A stretch of 64,000 bases of DNA, taken from assembly GCF_017968885.1 (NCBI RefSeq), contig NZ_CP072913.1:2836001-2900000 (forward strand). Reading direction: 5' to 3'. How positions within the stretch are numbered: the first letter of the stretch is position 1; each line of letters opens with the position of its first letter. Shown piece by piece: positions 8,812 through 16,814 of this stretch. A model generated the notes under the pieces. It saw only the letters and a program-made list of their open reading frames with translations. It was not told the DNA's origin and searched no databases. Made by a program: the position numbers and the translations under genes. The DNA is from Pseudomonas sp. Tri1 (lineage in GTDB: Bacteria > Pseudomonadota > Gammaproteobacteria > Pseudomonadales > Pseudomonadaceae).

Positions 8812-9234
8812 TTACGCGCAGCCGGGTGCGTATGGTTGAGCACGCAATTCCCGACACCGCCAGGCAAATGGATTGATGCCTTCGCTGTGGGTGAAGATGT
8901 GGCAGAAGTGCGCCTGGTCGCAGAACCCGCATTCCAGGCTGATTTGCGTCAGCGTCAAGTCGGTTTCCCGGATCAGTTGTTTGGCCCGGGCGATGCGCTG
9001 GCCACGGATCCAGGCCTGAGGGGACAGGCCGGTGCTGCACTTGAAGGCTCGGGAGAAATGACTGCGGGACAGGGCGCAGGCCTTGGCCAGTTCGGCAATT
9101 TCCAGGGTGTCGCTCAGACCGTCCAGAATCATTTTCTTGACCAGGTTTTCGCGCCAGGGAGACAGGCCTCCGGTGCTGGTTTTGCGCGTTGGCTTGATGG
9201 GTGCCCTGACGGTGGTGTGCGATGGATGAGCCAT
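8812..9234 (-). CDS. Short AraC-family regulator (DNA-binding domain only)
   Basis: A 140-residue protein that is almost only the AraC/XylS C-terminal double HTH (about 33-128). The first HTH is in TLEIAELAKACALSRSHFSR and the second in LTQISLECGFCDQAHFCHIF. No effector-binding domain is present, so activity would depend on expression level rather than ligand binding. It is immediately upstream of and codirectional with the OprD-family porin and divergent from the metallo-hydrolase gene, so either could be its target. Confidence 0.85.
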   Translation of the reverse strand: MAHPSHTTVRAPIKPTRKTSTGGLSPWRENLVKKMILDGLSDTLEIAELAKACALSRSHFSRAFKCSTGLSPQAWIRGQRIARAKQLIRETDLTLTQISLECGFCDQAHFCHIFTHSEGINPFAWRCRELRAQPYAPGCA

Positions 9235-9487
9235 GACAAAAATTCCGTGTCAGTGGGAAATATCCGGCACACCGCACGGTGGCTGGCAGCTTCCCGCTTG
9301 AGAAAACAGGTCTGAGCAGAGGGCTTCATTCTTGGATGCGGGGCGCAAACGTGCGAGTTAAACGTTGTTAATTGCGTTTAGGTACTCAGCACATGGCTGC
9401 AATTTTTGCGCGGTGAGGCGAGTGCATGATGACCTTCTCCGGCTGGTGGGTGAGTGGCCGTTCTTCTGACTCGGTGAAGGTGAAGGT

Positions 9488-10477
9488 ATGAAGTATTCTC
9501 TGGTCTGCGCACTGCGCGGAGCGGGCCTGGCATTGGCGCTGACCTCGCTGGGCGCCCTGGCCCAGGCGCCGCTCCAGGCTACTCAAGTACTCGGTTACTA
9601 CCGCTTGGCGGTGGGCGACTACGAAGTGACGGCGCTGTTCGACGGCTACAACGATCTGTCGCCCAAGCTGCTCGAAGGCTTGAGCCAAAGCCAGATCCGC
9701 GCCTTGCTCGCCCGCCGTTCGATTGAAACGCCGGGGGTACAGACCGCGTTCAATGCTTTTCTGGTCAATACCGGCAGGCAACTGATCCTGGTGGACACCG
9801 GTGCCGGCCAGTGCATCGGCGCCACGGCGGGTATGCTCTTGGCGAACATGCAGGCCGCCGGTTATCGCCCGGAGCAAGTCGATGCCATCCTGCTCACCCA
9901 TTTGCACCTGGATCACGTATGCGGGCTGGTCGACGACAAGCAGCAACCGCTGTTCGCCAACGCCACGGTCTACGCGGCGAAGGCAGAAGCCGATTACTGG
10001 CTCGATCCCCAGGCGTTGGCGAAGGCCCCCATCGGTGCCCGGGAGTTCTTCAAGATCGCTCAGGCGTCCACCGCCCCCTACGTAGCGGCCGGTCGTTTCA
10101 AGACCTTTGCCAGCGGCCAGTCGCCGGTGCCTGGGGTCGATGCCGAACTGGAGCCTGGGCATACGCCGGGCAGCACTACGTACCGTTTTACCTCGCAAGG
10201 CCAGAGCATCCTGTTCATGGGCGACCTGGTGCATAACTTGGCGGTGCAGTTCGAGCATCCCGAAGTATCGATTCGTTTCGATGTCGACAATCGACGGGCG
10301 ATCAAGAGCCGGGCCAAGGTGTTCAATGAAGCGGCCACCACCAAGACCTGGGTGACGGCGGCGCATCTGCCGTTTCCAGGGATAGGGCATATCAGCGCGG
10401 TGGGCGGGCACTTTCAGTGGGTACCGGTCGAGTACGGACCTTATCAGCGGGCCGCCAAGGTGCCGATGATCGAATGA
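9488..10477 (+). CDS. Exported metallo-beta-lactamase-fold hydrolase
   Basis: A 329-residue MBL-fold enzyme with an N-terminal Sec signal peptide (cleavage near ALAQA, residue 26), so it is probably periplasmic. The zinc motif THLHLDH (His138, His140, Asp142, His143), His225 in GHTPGS and Asp246 in GDLVH form a dinuclear site, with AAHLPFPG giving the last histidine. Hydrolases of this family include lactonases, organophosphate hydrolases and arylsulfatase-like enzymes; the substrate here is unknown. It is transcribed away from the AraC/OprD pair across a 253-bp intergenic region. Confidence 0.88.
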   Translation: MKYSLVCALRGAGLALALTSLGALAQAPLQATQVLGYYRLAVGDYEVTALFDGYNDLSPKLLEGLSQSQIRALLARRSIETPGVQTAFNAFLVNTGRQLILVDTGAGQCIGATAGMLLANMQAAGYRPEQVDAILLTHLHLDHVCGLVDDKQQPLFANATVYAAKAEADYWLDPQALAKAPIGAREFFKIAQASTAPYVAAGRFKTFASGQSPVPGVDAELEPGHTPGSTTYRFTSQGQSILFMGDLVHNLAVQFEHPEVSIRFDVDNRRAIKSRAKVFNEAATTKTWVTAAHLPFPGIGHISAVGGHFQWVPVEYGPYQRAAKVPMIE

Positions 10478-10558
10478 AGTCCGATTGCTTGCGCCGATAA
10501 AACAGGCCGTGCTCCGCTGTCGGAGCAACTGCCCATCCTCAACACCCGAGACTCGGCG

Positions 10559-11530
10559 TCAGCGCGTTTGGACCTGAGCCTGCAGCTGTCCACCGACAAT
10601 GGATATTTCCTTGAGCTGTGAACCGTCGCGCACGACGAACAATGCGTCCATACCGCGCTCTTGTGCCAAGCGCGGGCCGTGGGTTTCGCCCAGGACCATC
10701 AGCGCTGTGGCCCAGGCGTCGGCAAGCATGCATGAGTTCGACACCACCGTGACGGCCGCGAGGGCGTTGCACAGGGGGGCTCCTGTGGTCGGGTTCATCG
10801 TGTGGGCGAAGGACTGCCCCCTGATGTCGACCCAGTGTCGGTAATCCCCGGAGGTGGCGATGGCGGCGTCGCTGAGTTCCATCACCCCCATGACTTCACG
10901 CACGCCTCGACAGGGCTTTTCCATAGCCACGACCCAAGGCTGCTCGTCAGGTTTGCTGCCGCGGGCGCGCATTTCTCCGTCAATGCCTACCAGGTAGCGC
11001 GTGATACCAAACCCATCCAGGCAGCGGGCCAGCTCATCGACCCCAAAGCCTTTGGCAATGCCGTTCAAATTGAGGTTCAGCGGTGCCTGTTTGCGTACTT
11101 GGTTGCGTTGGGAATCAACGATCAGTGCTGCATTGGTCGAGCGTCGAGTGGGTGCGGGCAACCCATTGTGCGCCAGTTCGGTGATCGATCGTTCGTCGGG
11201 GCCGAAGCCCCAGGCGGCGACCAGGTCGCCGACGGCGATGTCGAAGGCGCCGCCCGACTGCCGGCTGACGCGCAACGCCGCAGACAGGACCGTGGCCAAT
11301 TCCTCGGGTACTGCTATCCACTTCTGCAAAGGTGCGGCGTTGAGGCAATTAAGATCGGAGTCGGGTTTCCAGGTCGACATTTGCTGGTCCACCCGGGCCA
11401 CGGCGCGCGCCAGGCTGTGGCTGATCGGGCGGATGTCGAGTTCGGTTTCGGCATAGAACAGTGCGGTGTAGCGGCTGCCCATGGTCTCGCCGTTCAGGCT
11501 GTAGCGCTGCAATTCAGTAGACGTCTTCAC
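10559..11530 (-). CDS. apbE: ApbE-family FAD:protein FMN transferase
   Basis: A 323-residue ApbE enzyme, which uses FAD to attach FMN covalently to Thr/Ser of target proteins. Family motifs visible are LNGETMGSRY at the N-terminus, LNLNGIAKGFGVD, ATSGDYRHW, FAHTMNPTTGAP and the metal-site segment LADAWATALMVLG. No signal peptide or lipobox is seen at this start, unlike typical periplasmic ApbE. Its first 17 bp overlap the PepSY/flavodoxin reductase gene, so it is the last gene of a four-gene operon with two PepSY-related genes and a DUF2271 gene that carries a flavinylation-like motif. Confidence 0.9.
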   Translation of the reverse strand: MKTSTELQRYSLNGETMGSRYTALFYAETELDIRPISHSLARAVARVDQQMSTWKPDSDLNCLNAAPLQKWIAVPEELATVLSAALRVSRQSGGAFDIAVGDLVAAWGFGPDERSITELAHNGLPAPTRRSTNAALIVDSQRNQVRKQAPLNLNLNGIAKGFGVDELARCLDGFGITRYLVGIDGEMRARGSKPDEQPWVVAMEKPCRGVREVMGVMELSDAAIATSGDYRHWVDIRGQSFAHTMNPTTGAPLCNALAAVTVVSNSCMLADAWATALMVLGETHGPRLAQERGMDALFVVRDGSQLKEISIVGGQLQAQVQTR

Positions 11531-13694
11531 GATAGCGTCCTTGTGCCTTGAGGGCCCGCACGTTCAGGTTGAGCGGTGCCAGTACTTCATCCAGGGCCTG
11601 CATCACCCCCTTGGCCATCTCGCGACCGCCGCATACCAATACCTGGGCGCCTTTCTCAATCAGCCGGCGCAAGATCAGGGCGTCGCTGATGAGCCGGTCT
11701 TGCACGTAAGAGCGGTCCCTGACCTGGGAAAAGGCCGCGTGCAACGCAGTGAGACGGTGGTCCGCCAAATAGTTGTTCAGCTCGGACTCGTAAAGGAAAT
11801 CCGAGGTCGGATTGCGCCCGCCCCAATACAAGTGCATGGGGTGGTGGGCCTTGTTATTGCGGATGAAACCGGTCAAGGGACCGATGCCGGTACCGGCGCC
11901 GATCAGGATCACCGGATGAGCGCCCGACGCGGGGCGAAATTGTGGGTTCGGCTGGATAAAGGCTTGGATCGGCGCGCCGATGTGCAAGCCGTGAAGATAT
12001 TCCGAGCACACGCCGCCTTTGTGTTTGCGGACACAGATCTCCAACACGCCGTCCTGTGAATCGCAGGCCAGGGAATAGAAACGTGGGACAGGGCTGCCCG
12101 GCGGCACAATGCCCACCAGATCTCCGGCTTCAAAGTCCGGCAACTTTCCCGTCGCCTTGAACCGCAGTACGTGTGTGGGTGCATCCACCTGCTCGCCATA
12201 GGCAATGCGTTCGGCCAGCACCAGTTGATGGGTTTGTGGCTGCTGCGGGGTGTGGACCAGCGTCAGGTCGTGCCCCAGCACTTCACCCAAGGCGTGGCCC
12301 CAACGAGCAAACTCCTGGGAGGATTGGCGATTGATGGTTTCCAAGCCCATCAACGGCGCGCCACCGGCCTGCACCAGGGCTGCCTGCACCTGATGGGCAA
12401 ACTGACAGAACTGCGTAAACTGTCGGTCACCAAAGCCCAGCACGGCAAACGGCTGGCCAGGTTTGAGCCCGGCTTCGGCCAGCCGTGCCAGGAATTGCGA
12501 AGCCGAGGCCGGAGCATTGCCGTCACCGTGGGTCGCAGTGAGGATGAACACCCGTTGAGCGTTGGTGTAGTGGTTGGCGTATTGATTCATCACCGCGCTA
12601 TGCACGCGGTGACCGGCCTGGTGCAAGGCATCATGCAAGGCGTTGGCAAAGCCCCAGGTAGTGTTGGTCTCAGTGCCCACCAATATCACGCTGTCGGCGG
12701 CTTGCGCAGTGCTGTTATGGCGGATGTTCGGCCCGGCCTGCCGGCGGCGCCACCACATCAGGATGCCGGTGATGCTCATCAAGGGCACGCAGAGGGCACA
12801 GAGGCCCAGCAACAGGCCCAGCCACCAGAGCCCTTCACCGGTGTGCAACTGATAGATCAATTCGTAGACGTTGTGCATCGAGTCATGGGCTTGATAGGAC
12901 AGCAGGGTGCCGCTGACCGGGTCCACGTAGCCGTCGCCCTGGGCCGTGCGCAGGGAAAACACGTCTTGCGGATTATTCGGGCTGGGATAGACGAGCTCGT
13001 GCAGGTCATTGAGGTCGGTGGCCTGCAACGCTTGCAGGTTCGCCACCGGCAAGGCCGGGCCTGCGCTGATGTGGTCGGGAAATGCGGGCTCGCCCTGACT
13101 GCCGTCGGCGATGAAGTCGAAGGTCGTGGCACACATGTAGAGCCCGCTCAGTGCCGATAACAGCAGGCCAAGTAACGCCAGGCGCCCAACCTGCGCGTGC
13201 CAGCGCTGGCTGAAATTGCCCTGCAATGGCCGCAGCAGGTTGCGCCAGCCGCCCACCCGCCGGACCAGCAACAGCGCTCCGGACACTGACAGCATCAGCA
13301 TGAACAGCGCGCCGACGCCCGCCACCCCGTGGCCCGGTGTGCCAAGAAACAGCGAACGGTGCAAGTCTTTCATCCAGCGCGAGAAAGCGGAAGGTTCGTA
13401 GGGAGCCAGGCCTTGCCCGGTCAGTGGGTCGACCTTTTCGGCCCCGACCTGGCCGGCCTGATTGAAGTAGACGATGACGGTCCCGGACGCTGTGCGCTGG
13501 ATCTGCTCCACGCCCGGAAAGTGGCTGGCAACGCGTCCGGCCAACTGTCCGACATTGACTTGCCCGGCCGTAGTGGTGGTGCCGTTCAGGCGCTCCAGGG
13601 CCGGATCGACAGACAATATCGCGCCGCTGATGGCCAAGAGCATGACCAACACGGCGGCGATCAAGCCGGGCAGGGAGTGGAGCTGGCGAAGCAT
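11514..13694 (-). CDS. PepSY-membrane / flavodoxin / ferredoxin-NADP reductase fusion
   Basis: A 726-residue inner-membrane flavoreductase. Four membrane helices (about 5-28, 122-145, 170-195, 285-310) belong to a PepSY_TM domain. A flavodoxin domain follows (about 333-470: LVGTETNTTWGFAN, LTATHGDGNAP). Next is an FNR module with the FAD motif RFYSLACDS, the FMN/FAD loop GGVCSEYLHGL, the NAD(P) motif ILIGAGTGIGPL and the C-terminal signature REDVY. The architecture resembles sulfite-reductase-flavoprotein-like and PiuB-type proteins that carry electrons from cytosolic NAD(P)H across the inner membrane. It sits between the DUF2271 gene (24 bp) and apbE (overlap), so electrons probably pass to the exported flavoprotein (inference). 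Confidence 0.88.
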   Translation of the reverse strand: MLRQLHSLPGLIAAVLVMLLAISGAILSVDPALERLNGTTTTAGQVNVGQLAGRVASHFPGVEQIQRTASGTVIVYFNQAGQVGAEKVDPLTGQGLAPYEPSAFSRWMKDLHRSLFLGTPGHGVAGVGALFMLMLSVSGALLLVRRVGGWRNLLRPLQGNFSQRWHAQVGRLALLGLLLSALSGLYMCATTFDFIADGSQGEPAFPDHISAGPALPVANLQALQATDLNDLHELVYPSPNNPQDVFSLRTAQGDGYVDPVSGTLLSYQAHDSMHNVYELIYQLHTGEGLWWLGLLLGLCALCVPLMSITGILMWWRRRQAGPNIRHNSTAQAADSVILVGTETNTTWGFANALHDALHQAGHRVHSAVMNQYANHYTNAQRVFILTATHGDGNAPASASQFLARLAEAGLKPGQPFAVLGFGDRQFTQFCQFAHQVQAALVQAGGAPLMGLETINRQSSQEFARWGHALGEVLGHDLTLVHTPQQPQTHQLVLAERIAYGEQVDAPTHVLRFKATGKLPDFEAGDLVGIVPPGSPVPRFYSLACDSQDGVLEICVRKHKGGVCSEYLHGLHIGAPIQAFIQPNPQFRPASGAHPVILIGAGTGIGPLTGFIRNNKAHHPMHLYWGGRNPTSDFLYESELNNYLADHRLTALHAAFSQVRDRSYVQDRLISDALILRRLIEKGAQVLVCGGREMAKGVMQALDEVLAPLNLNVRALKAQGRYREDVY

Positions 13695-13718
13695 GTTCGG
13701 CCTCCGAAAAGGTAGGTG

Positions 13719-14189
13719 CTACAAATCGTAAATAAAGGATTCGACGTAGGTATTGCCCGCCGCCGGCTTGCCCGCGCCTTCAGTCGTCAGGGGCACGACG
13801 ACATCGGCCCGAGCATCGCGTTTGTCCTCCACGGCACTGTCGATACGGATTTGATACCCGGCGTCGATCAGGGTGTCTGCCAGCTCGACGCTGACTTTGA
13901 GCGTGTCTCCACTGCCGACACTGGCGCCGCTGACACCGTCGAACTCGCTCGGGCTCATCTTGCTGCCACGGGCCCAGTCGGCCAGGTGCTTGTAGTACTT
14001 GGCCTTCTTGCCAGCCACCCAGAGGGTTTTCTGATATTGGCCGCTGGCGTCCGTGAGGTAGATCGCCAGGTAGGCATCATTTCCGCTGTAGCGCTTGAGC
14101 GCGGTCGTCAGCGTCACCTCACGGGCCTGAGCCAGCCCCGGCAGGACGATGGCGCCAGCGAGGCAGGTTGCAGCGATAATCTTTTTCAT
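13719..14189 (-). CDS. Exported DUF2271 protein, candidate flavinylated electron carrier
   Basis: A 156-residue periplasmic protein. It has a signal peptide (1-22, cleavage after GLAQA) and a DUF2271 domain. Residues 84-90 read DGVSGAS, matching the ApbE recognition pattern D-G-x-[S/T]-G-A-[S/T] of FMN-binding domains, so Ser90 is the likely FMN acceptor. The partner genes (PepSY/flavodoxin/FNR reductase, apbE) are those expected for such a carrier. The start at 14189 is chosen because it begins the signal peptide MKKIIAATCLAG. What it finally reduces is unknown. Family assignment rests on recalled features of DUF2271 and should be checked by profile search. Confidence 0.82.
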   Translation of the reverse strand: MKKIIAATCLAGAIVLPGLAQAREVTLTTALKRYSGNDAYLAIYLTDASGQYQKTLWVAGKKAKYYKHLADWARGSKMSPSEFDGVSGASVGSGDTLKVSVELADTLIDAGYQIRIDSAVEDKRDARADVVVPLTTEGAGKPAAGNTYVESFIYDL

Positions 14190-14274
14190 GGGGTTGTCCT
14201 TTTGATCGTTAGGTCCAGAGCCTGTACCGGCTTGCTGACAGCAACCTGAAAGGCCGGGCAAGCGTGTCGAAATG

Positions 14275-14598
14275 TCACGGTGTGGTCGCACGGTCGAGGT
14301 AATCCCTGGCGTCGTCATCGTCGCGGAAGTAGATCTCGAGCTTGCGCAGATGCAGCGACGCCGGTGAGTAACGGGCTTCGATGACATTGCCTTTGCGGTC
14401 CAGGCCCTTGAGCTTGTAGCAACCGTCATCGACCTTGATGCGCTGCACGCTCCAGCCGTATCGCTGTTCTACCTGCTGGCGCAAGGTTTCCCGTGGTTGC
14501 CAGTCGCTGACCGGTTCGCTGCAGTCGTCATCGGCCAAGGCGTAGCCGTTGATCAGCACACTCACCAGCGCGGTGCTGGCGATAAAGCCTGGTTTCAT
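14275..14598 (-). CDS. Small exported PepSY-domain protein
   Basis: A 107-residue precursor with a signal peptide (1-22, ending GYALA) and a single PepSY domain with the typical ending GNVIEARYSPAS...LEIYFRDDDDARDYL. It begins the four-gene redox operon (PepSY, DUF2271, PepSY/flavodoxin/FNR, apbE) and faces the two-component regulator gene across 131 bp. Similar small PepSY proteins are commonly paired with QseBC/PmrAB-type systems, as here. ATG at 14598 follows AGGAGACAGATC on its strand. Confidence 0.85.
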   Translation of the reverse strand: MKPGFIASTALVSVLINGYALADDDCSEPVSDWQPRETLRQQVEQRYGWSVQRIKVDDGCYKLKGLDRKGNVIEARYSPASLHLRKLEIYFRDDDDARDYLDRATTP

Positions 14599-14660
14599 GA
14601 TCTGTCTCCTGCCGGGGTTTCTTCGTTGGCCTACCCTACGGCGCATTCCTGACAACCAGC

Positions 14661-14676
14661 TGAATCTTCAGATTCA
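14661..14676. promoter_or_regulatory. Dyad TGAATC-TTCA-GATTCA in divergent redox/two-component promoter
   Basis: A perfect 6-bp inverted repeat with a 4-bp spacer, itself flanked by CCTGA and TCAGG, lying midway between the PepSY gene (start 14598) and the response-regulator gene (start 14730). A likely operator for the adjacent OmpR-type regulator, controlling both directions. Position and symmetry are the only evidence. Confidence 0.45.
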
Positions 14677-14729
14677 CGTCAGGTAAGGCGGATAAGGTGC
14701 TGCACGACCACCATCACAGGAGCTGCCAG

Positions 14730-15389
14730 ATGCGGGTTTTATTGGTTGAGGACGCGCCAAGGTTGGGGGAGGCGGTGCGCGAACAGATCGCCGATGACGG
14801 CCACGCCGTCGATTGGGTGCAATGCCTGGCTCATGCGCGCAACAGCGTACGCACGACTCCTTACGACCTGATCCTGCTCGACTTGATGCTGCCGGACGGT
14901 CGCGGACTGGATTTCTTGCGCCAGCAACGTGGTGCAGGGGATGCGACCCCGGTGATCATCCTGACCGCCCAGGACCAGATATCCGATCGCATCGCCGGGC
15001 TCAATGCCGGGGCCGATGACTACCTGGTCAAACCGTTCGACCTGTTTGAGCTCTCGGCCCGTGTGGCGGCGGTGGCCCGTCGGTACAGTGGCAACCCCAA
15101 TCCGCAGATCAGAATCGGCGAGCTGCACATCGACATGAGTGCTCGGACGGTACAGCGGGCCGGCGTGTCCGTGGACCTGACGGCGCGGGAATGGGCGTTG
15201 TTCGAGGCGTTCGTCCAGCGTCCCGGCGCGTTGCTGTCCAAGACGCAGCTCGAAGAGCGCCTGTATGCCTTCGGCGCGGAGATCGAGAGCAACACGATCG
15301 AGGTCTATATCAGCCGGCTGCGCAAGAAACTGGGTCGCGACTTCATTGAAACCGTGCGTGGCATGGGCTATCGGTTGATATCCCCATGA
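14730..15389 (+). CDS. OmpR-family response regulator (QseB/PmrA/TctD-like)
   Basis: A 219-residue regulator with a receiver domain (1-115, phosphoacceptor Asp51 in LLDLMLP, Lys in LVKPFD) and a C-terminal winged helix (about 128-218, ending FIETVRGMGYRL). The ATG at 14730 is chosen because AGGAG lies 7 bp upstream and the protein then begins MRVLLVED. The next gene, its kinase, overlaps by four bases (ATGA). It is divergent from the PepSY/DUF2271/ApbE operon, which is its most likely target. Confidence 0.92.
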   Translation: MRVLLVEDAPRLGEAVREQIADDGHAVDWVQCLAHARNSVRTTPYDLILLDLMLPDGRGLDFLRQQRGAGDATPVIILTAQDQISDRIAGLNAGADDYLVKPFDLFELSARVAAVARRYSGNPNPQIRIGELHIDMSARTVQRAGVSVDLTAREWALFEAFVQRPGALLSKTQLEERLYAFGAEIESNTIEVYISRLRKKLGRDFIETVRGMGYRLISP

Positions 15390-16729
15390 GTGCCTCGTTC
15401 AGCCTGCAAAAACGCCTTTGCCTGGGATTGACGCTGGGCATGACCGTGCTTTGGCTTGCCGCGACCGTCGGCACATGGCGGGTGGTGCAGCAGGAGTTGG
15501 ATGAGATGTTCGACAGCGCGCTGGCGGAGACCGCGCAGCGGATCCTGCCCTTGGCCGTGCTGGAAATCAGCAATCGTGAAGACGCGGATAAGGCGCAACT
15601 GGTGGCAGCGCTGAAAATGCACAAGGAATACCTGACCTACTTGGTCCGCGATGCCCAGGGCCGGATCCTGATGCAGTCCCACGATGCCAATCCGAAAATC
15701 TTCAGTAAACAACCGACTGAAGGCTTCTCCACCACTGGCAAATACCGTCTGTATGGCGCCAGTGCACTGCGCGAGTCGGTGTTCATCGAAATCGCCGAGC
15801 CCCTTGGGCATCGTCGTGAGGCTGCTCGGGAAGCTTTGTTGGCCTTGCTCTTGCCGTTATTGATATTGATACCCGTCAGCCTGTTGGGCACCTGGTTATT
15901 CGTGCGCATGAGCCTGCGCAGTGTGCTGGCCTATCGGCGTGCCGTGGAGAACCGTGGCGCCGGTGATCTGTCGCCGATCAAGGTGTTGCGCTTGCCGGCG
16001 GAAATCAATCCGCTGGCGGATGCGGTCAACCATTTGCTCAAGCGCTTGCGCAAGGCCTTGGAAGCCGAGCGCAGTTTTACCGCCAACAGTGCCCATGAAT
16101 TGCGCACGCCCTTGGCCGCGACCTTGGCCCAGGTCCAGCGCCTGCGCCATGAAGCCCCCGAGGGCCCGTTGCGGCTGCGTGCGGCGAAAATCGAACACTC
16201 GCTACGCGAATTGGCGCGGCTCTCGGAAAAACTCATGCAACTGGCCAAGGCCGAGGGCGCAGGGCTGTTGTCGCAAACGCCCCAGGACCTCATTCCGTTG
16301 CTGGCCCATGTGGTCGATGAGTGGCGTCACAGCAGTGATCGGCTGATCGAGTTGCAGCTTCCTGCGCAGGCCAGTGTGTACTCGACCATTGACCCGGACG
16401 CTTTTGGGATCCTTTTGCGCAACCTGATCGAAAATGCCTTGAAGTACGGCGCGGCCGATCAACCCATTGAAGTCAGCCTCTCTGACCAAGCGTTGCTACG
16501 GGTGGTCAACGGTGGGCCCGTGGTGCCGGAACCCGTGTTGCAGCAGTTGACCGAACGTTTCGTGCGCGGTCAGAGTGACGTCAGCGGGTCGGGGTTGGGT
16601 TTGGCGATTGTCAAAACGATTGTGCAAGGGGTGAACGGACGAATCATGCTGGCATCACCGGCAAAAGACCGGCAGGACGGATTCGAAGTCGGCGTCTGGT
16701 TACCGCTCGCCTCGACGATCGAAGGTTGA
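15386..16729 (+). CDS. Sensor histidine kinase (QseC/PmrB-like) partner of the redox operon
   Basis: A 447-residue membrane kinase. A first helix (about 8-30) is followed by a periplasmic sensor region of some 120 residues, a second helix (about 147-172), and a HAMP-like linker. HisKA follows with His237 in NSAHELRTPLAA, then HATPase_c with N-box NLIENALKYG and the G box GSGLGLAIV. The gene starts inside the regulator stop codon (ATGA), so translation is coupled. The signal sensed is unknown, but its pairing with an extracytoplasmic electron-transfer operon suggests a redox, metal or envelope cue (inference). Confidence 0.92.
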   Translation: MSASFSLQKRLCLGLTLGMTVLWLAATVGTWRVVQQELDEMFDSALAETAQRILPLAVLEISNREDADKAQLVAALKMHKEYLTYLVRDAQGRILMQSHDANPKIFSKQPTEGFSTTGKYRLYGASALRESVFIEIAEPLGHRREAAREALLALLLPLLILIPVSLLGTWLFVRMSLRSVLAYRRAVENRGAGDLSPIKVLRLPAEINPLADAVNHLLKRLRKALEAERSFTANSAHELRTPLAATLAQVQRLRHEAPEGPLRLRAAKIEHSLRELARLSEKLMQLAKAEGAGLLSQTPQDLIPLLAHVVDEWRHSSDRLIELQLPAQASVYSTIDPDAFGILLRNLIENALKYGAADQPIEVSLSDQALLRVVNGGPVVPEPVLQQLTERFVRGQSDVSGSGLGLAIVKTIVQGVNGRIMLASPAKDRQDGFEVGVWLPLASTIEG

Positions 16730-16789
16730 GCAGCAGGCTTGGCCTACCATGCGCTCGCGCGTTGGGCGTTGGTTTTATCGCGAGGAGAA

Positions 16790-16809
16790 GGGCGGGCCTG
16801 AGCCCGCCC
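16790..16809. terminator. GC-rich hairpin between convergent genes
   Basis: The sequence GGGCGGGC-CTGA-GCCCGCCC forms a perfect 8-bp stem with a 4-nt loop between the 3' ends of the kinase gene and the convergent amidase gene. No long T run follows on either strand, so termination would be weak or bidirectional. Confidence 0.5.
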
Positions 16810-16814
16810 CCAAG

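Noticed and set aside
9386..10528. A 380-codon open frame on the minus strand
   Set aside because: Antisense to the metallo-hydrolase gene, low-complexity shadow composition rich in Arg/His/Gln, no domain.
12171..13160. A 329-codon open frame on the plus strand
   Set aside because: Lies fully within and opposite to the PepSY/flavodoxin reductase gene; no recognisable protein features.
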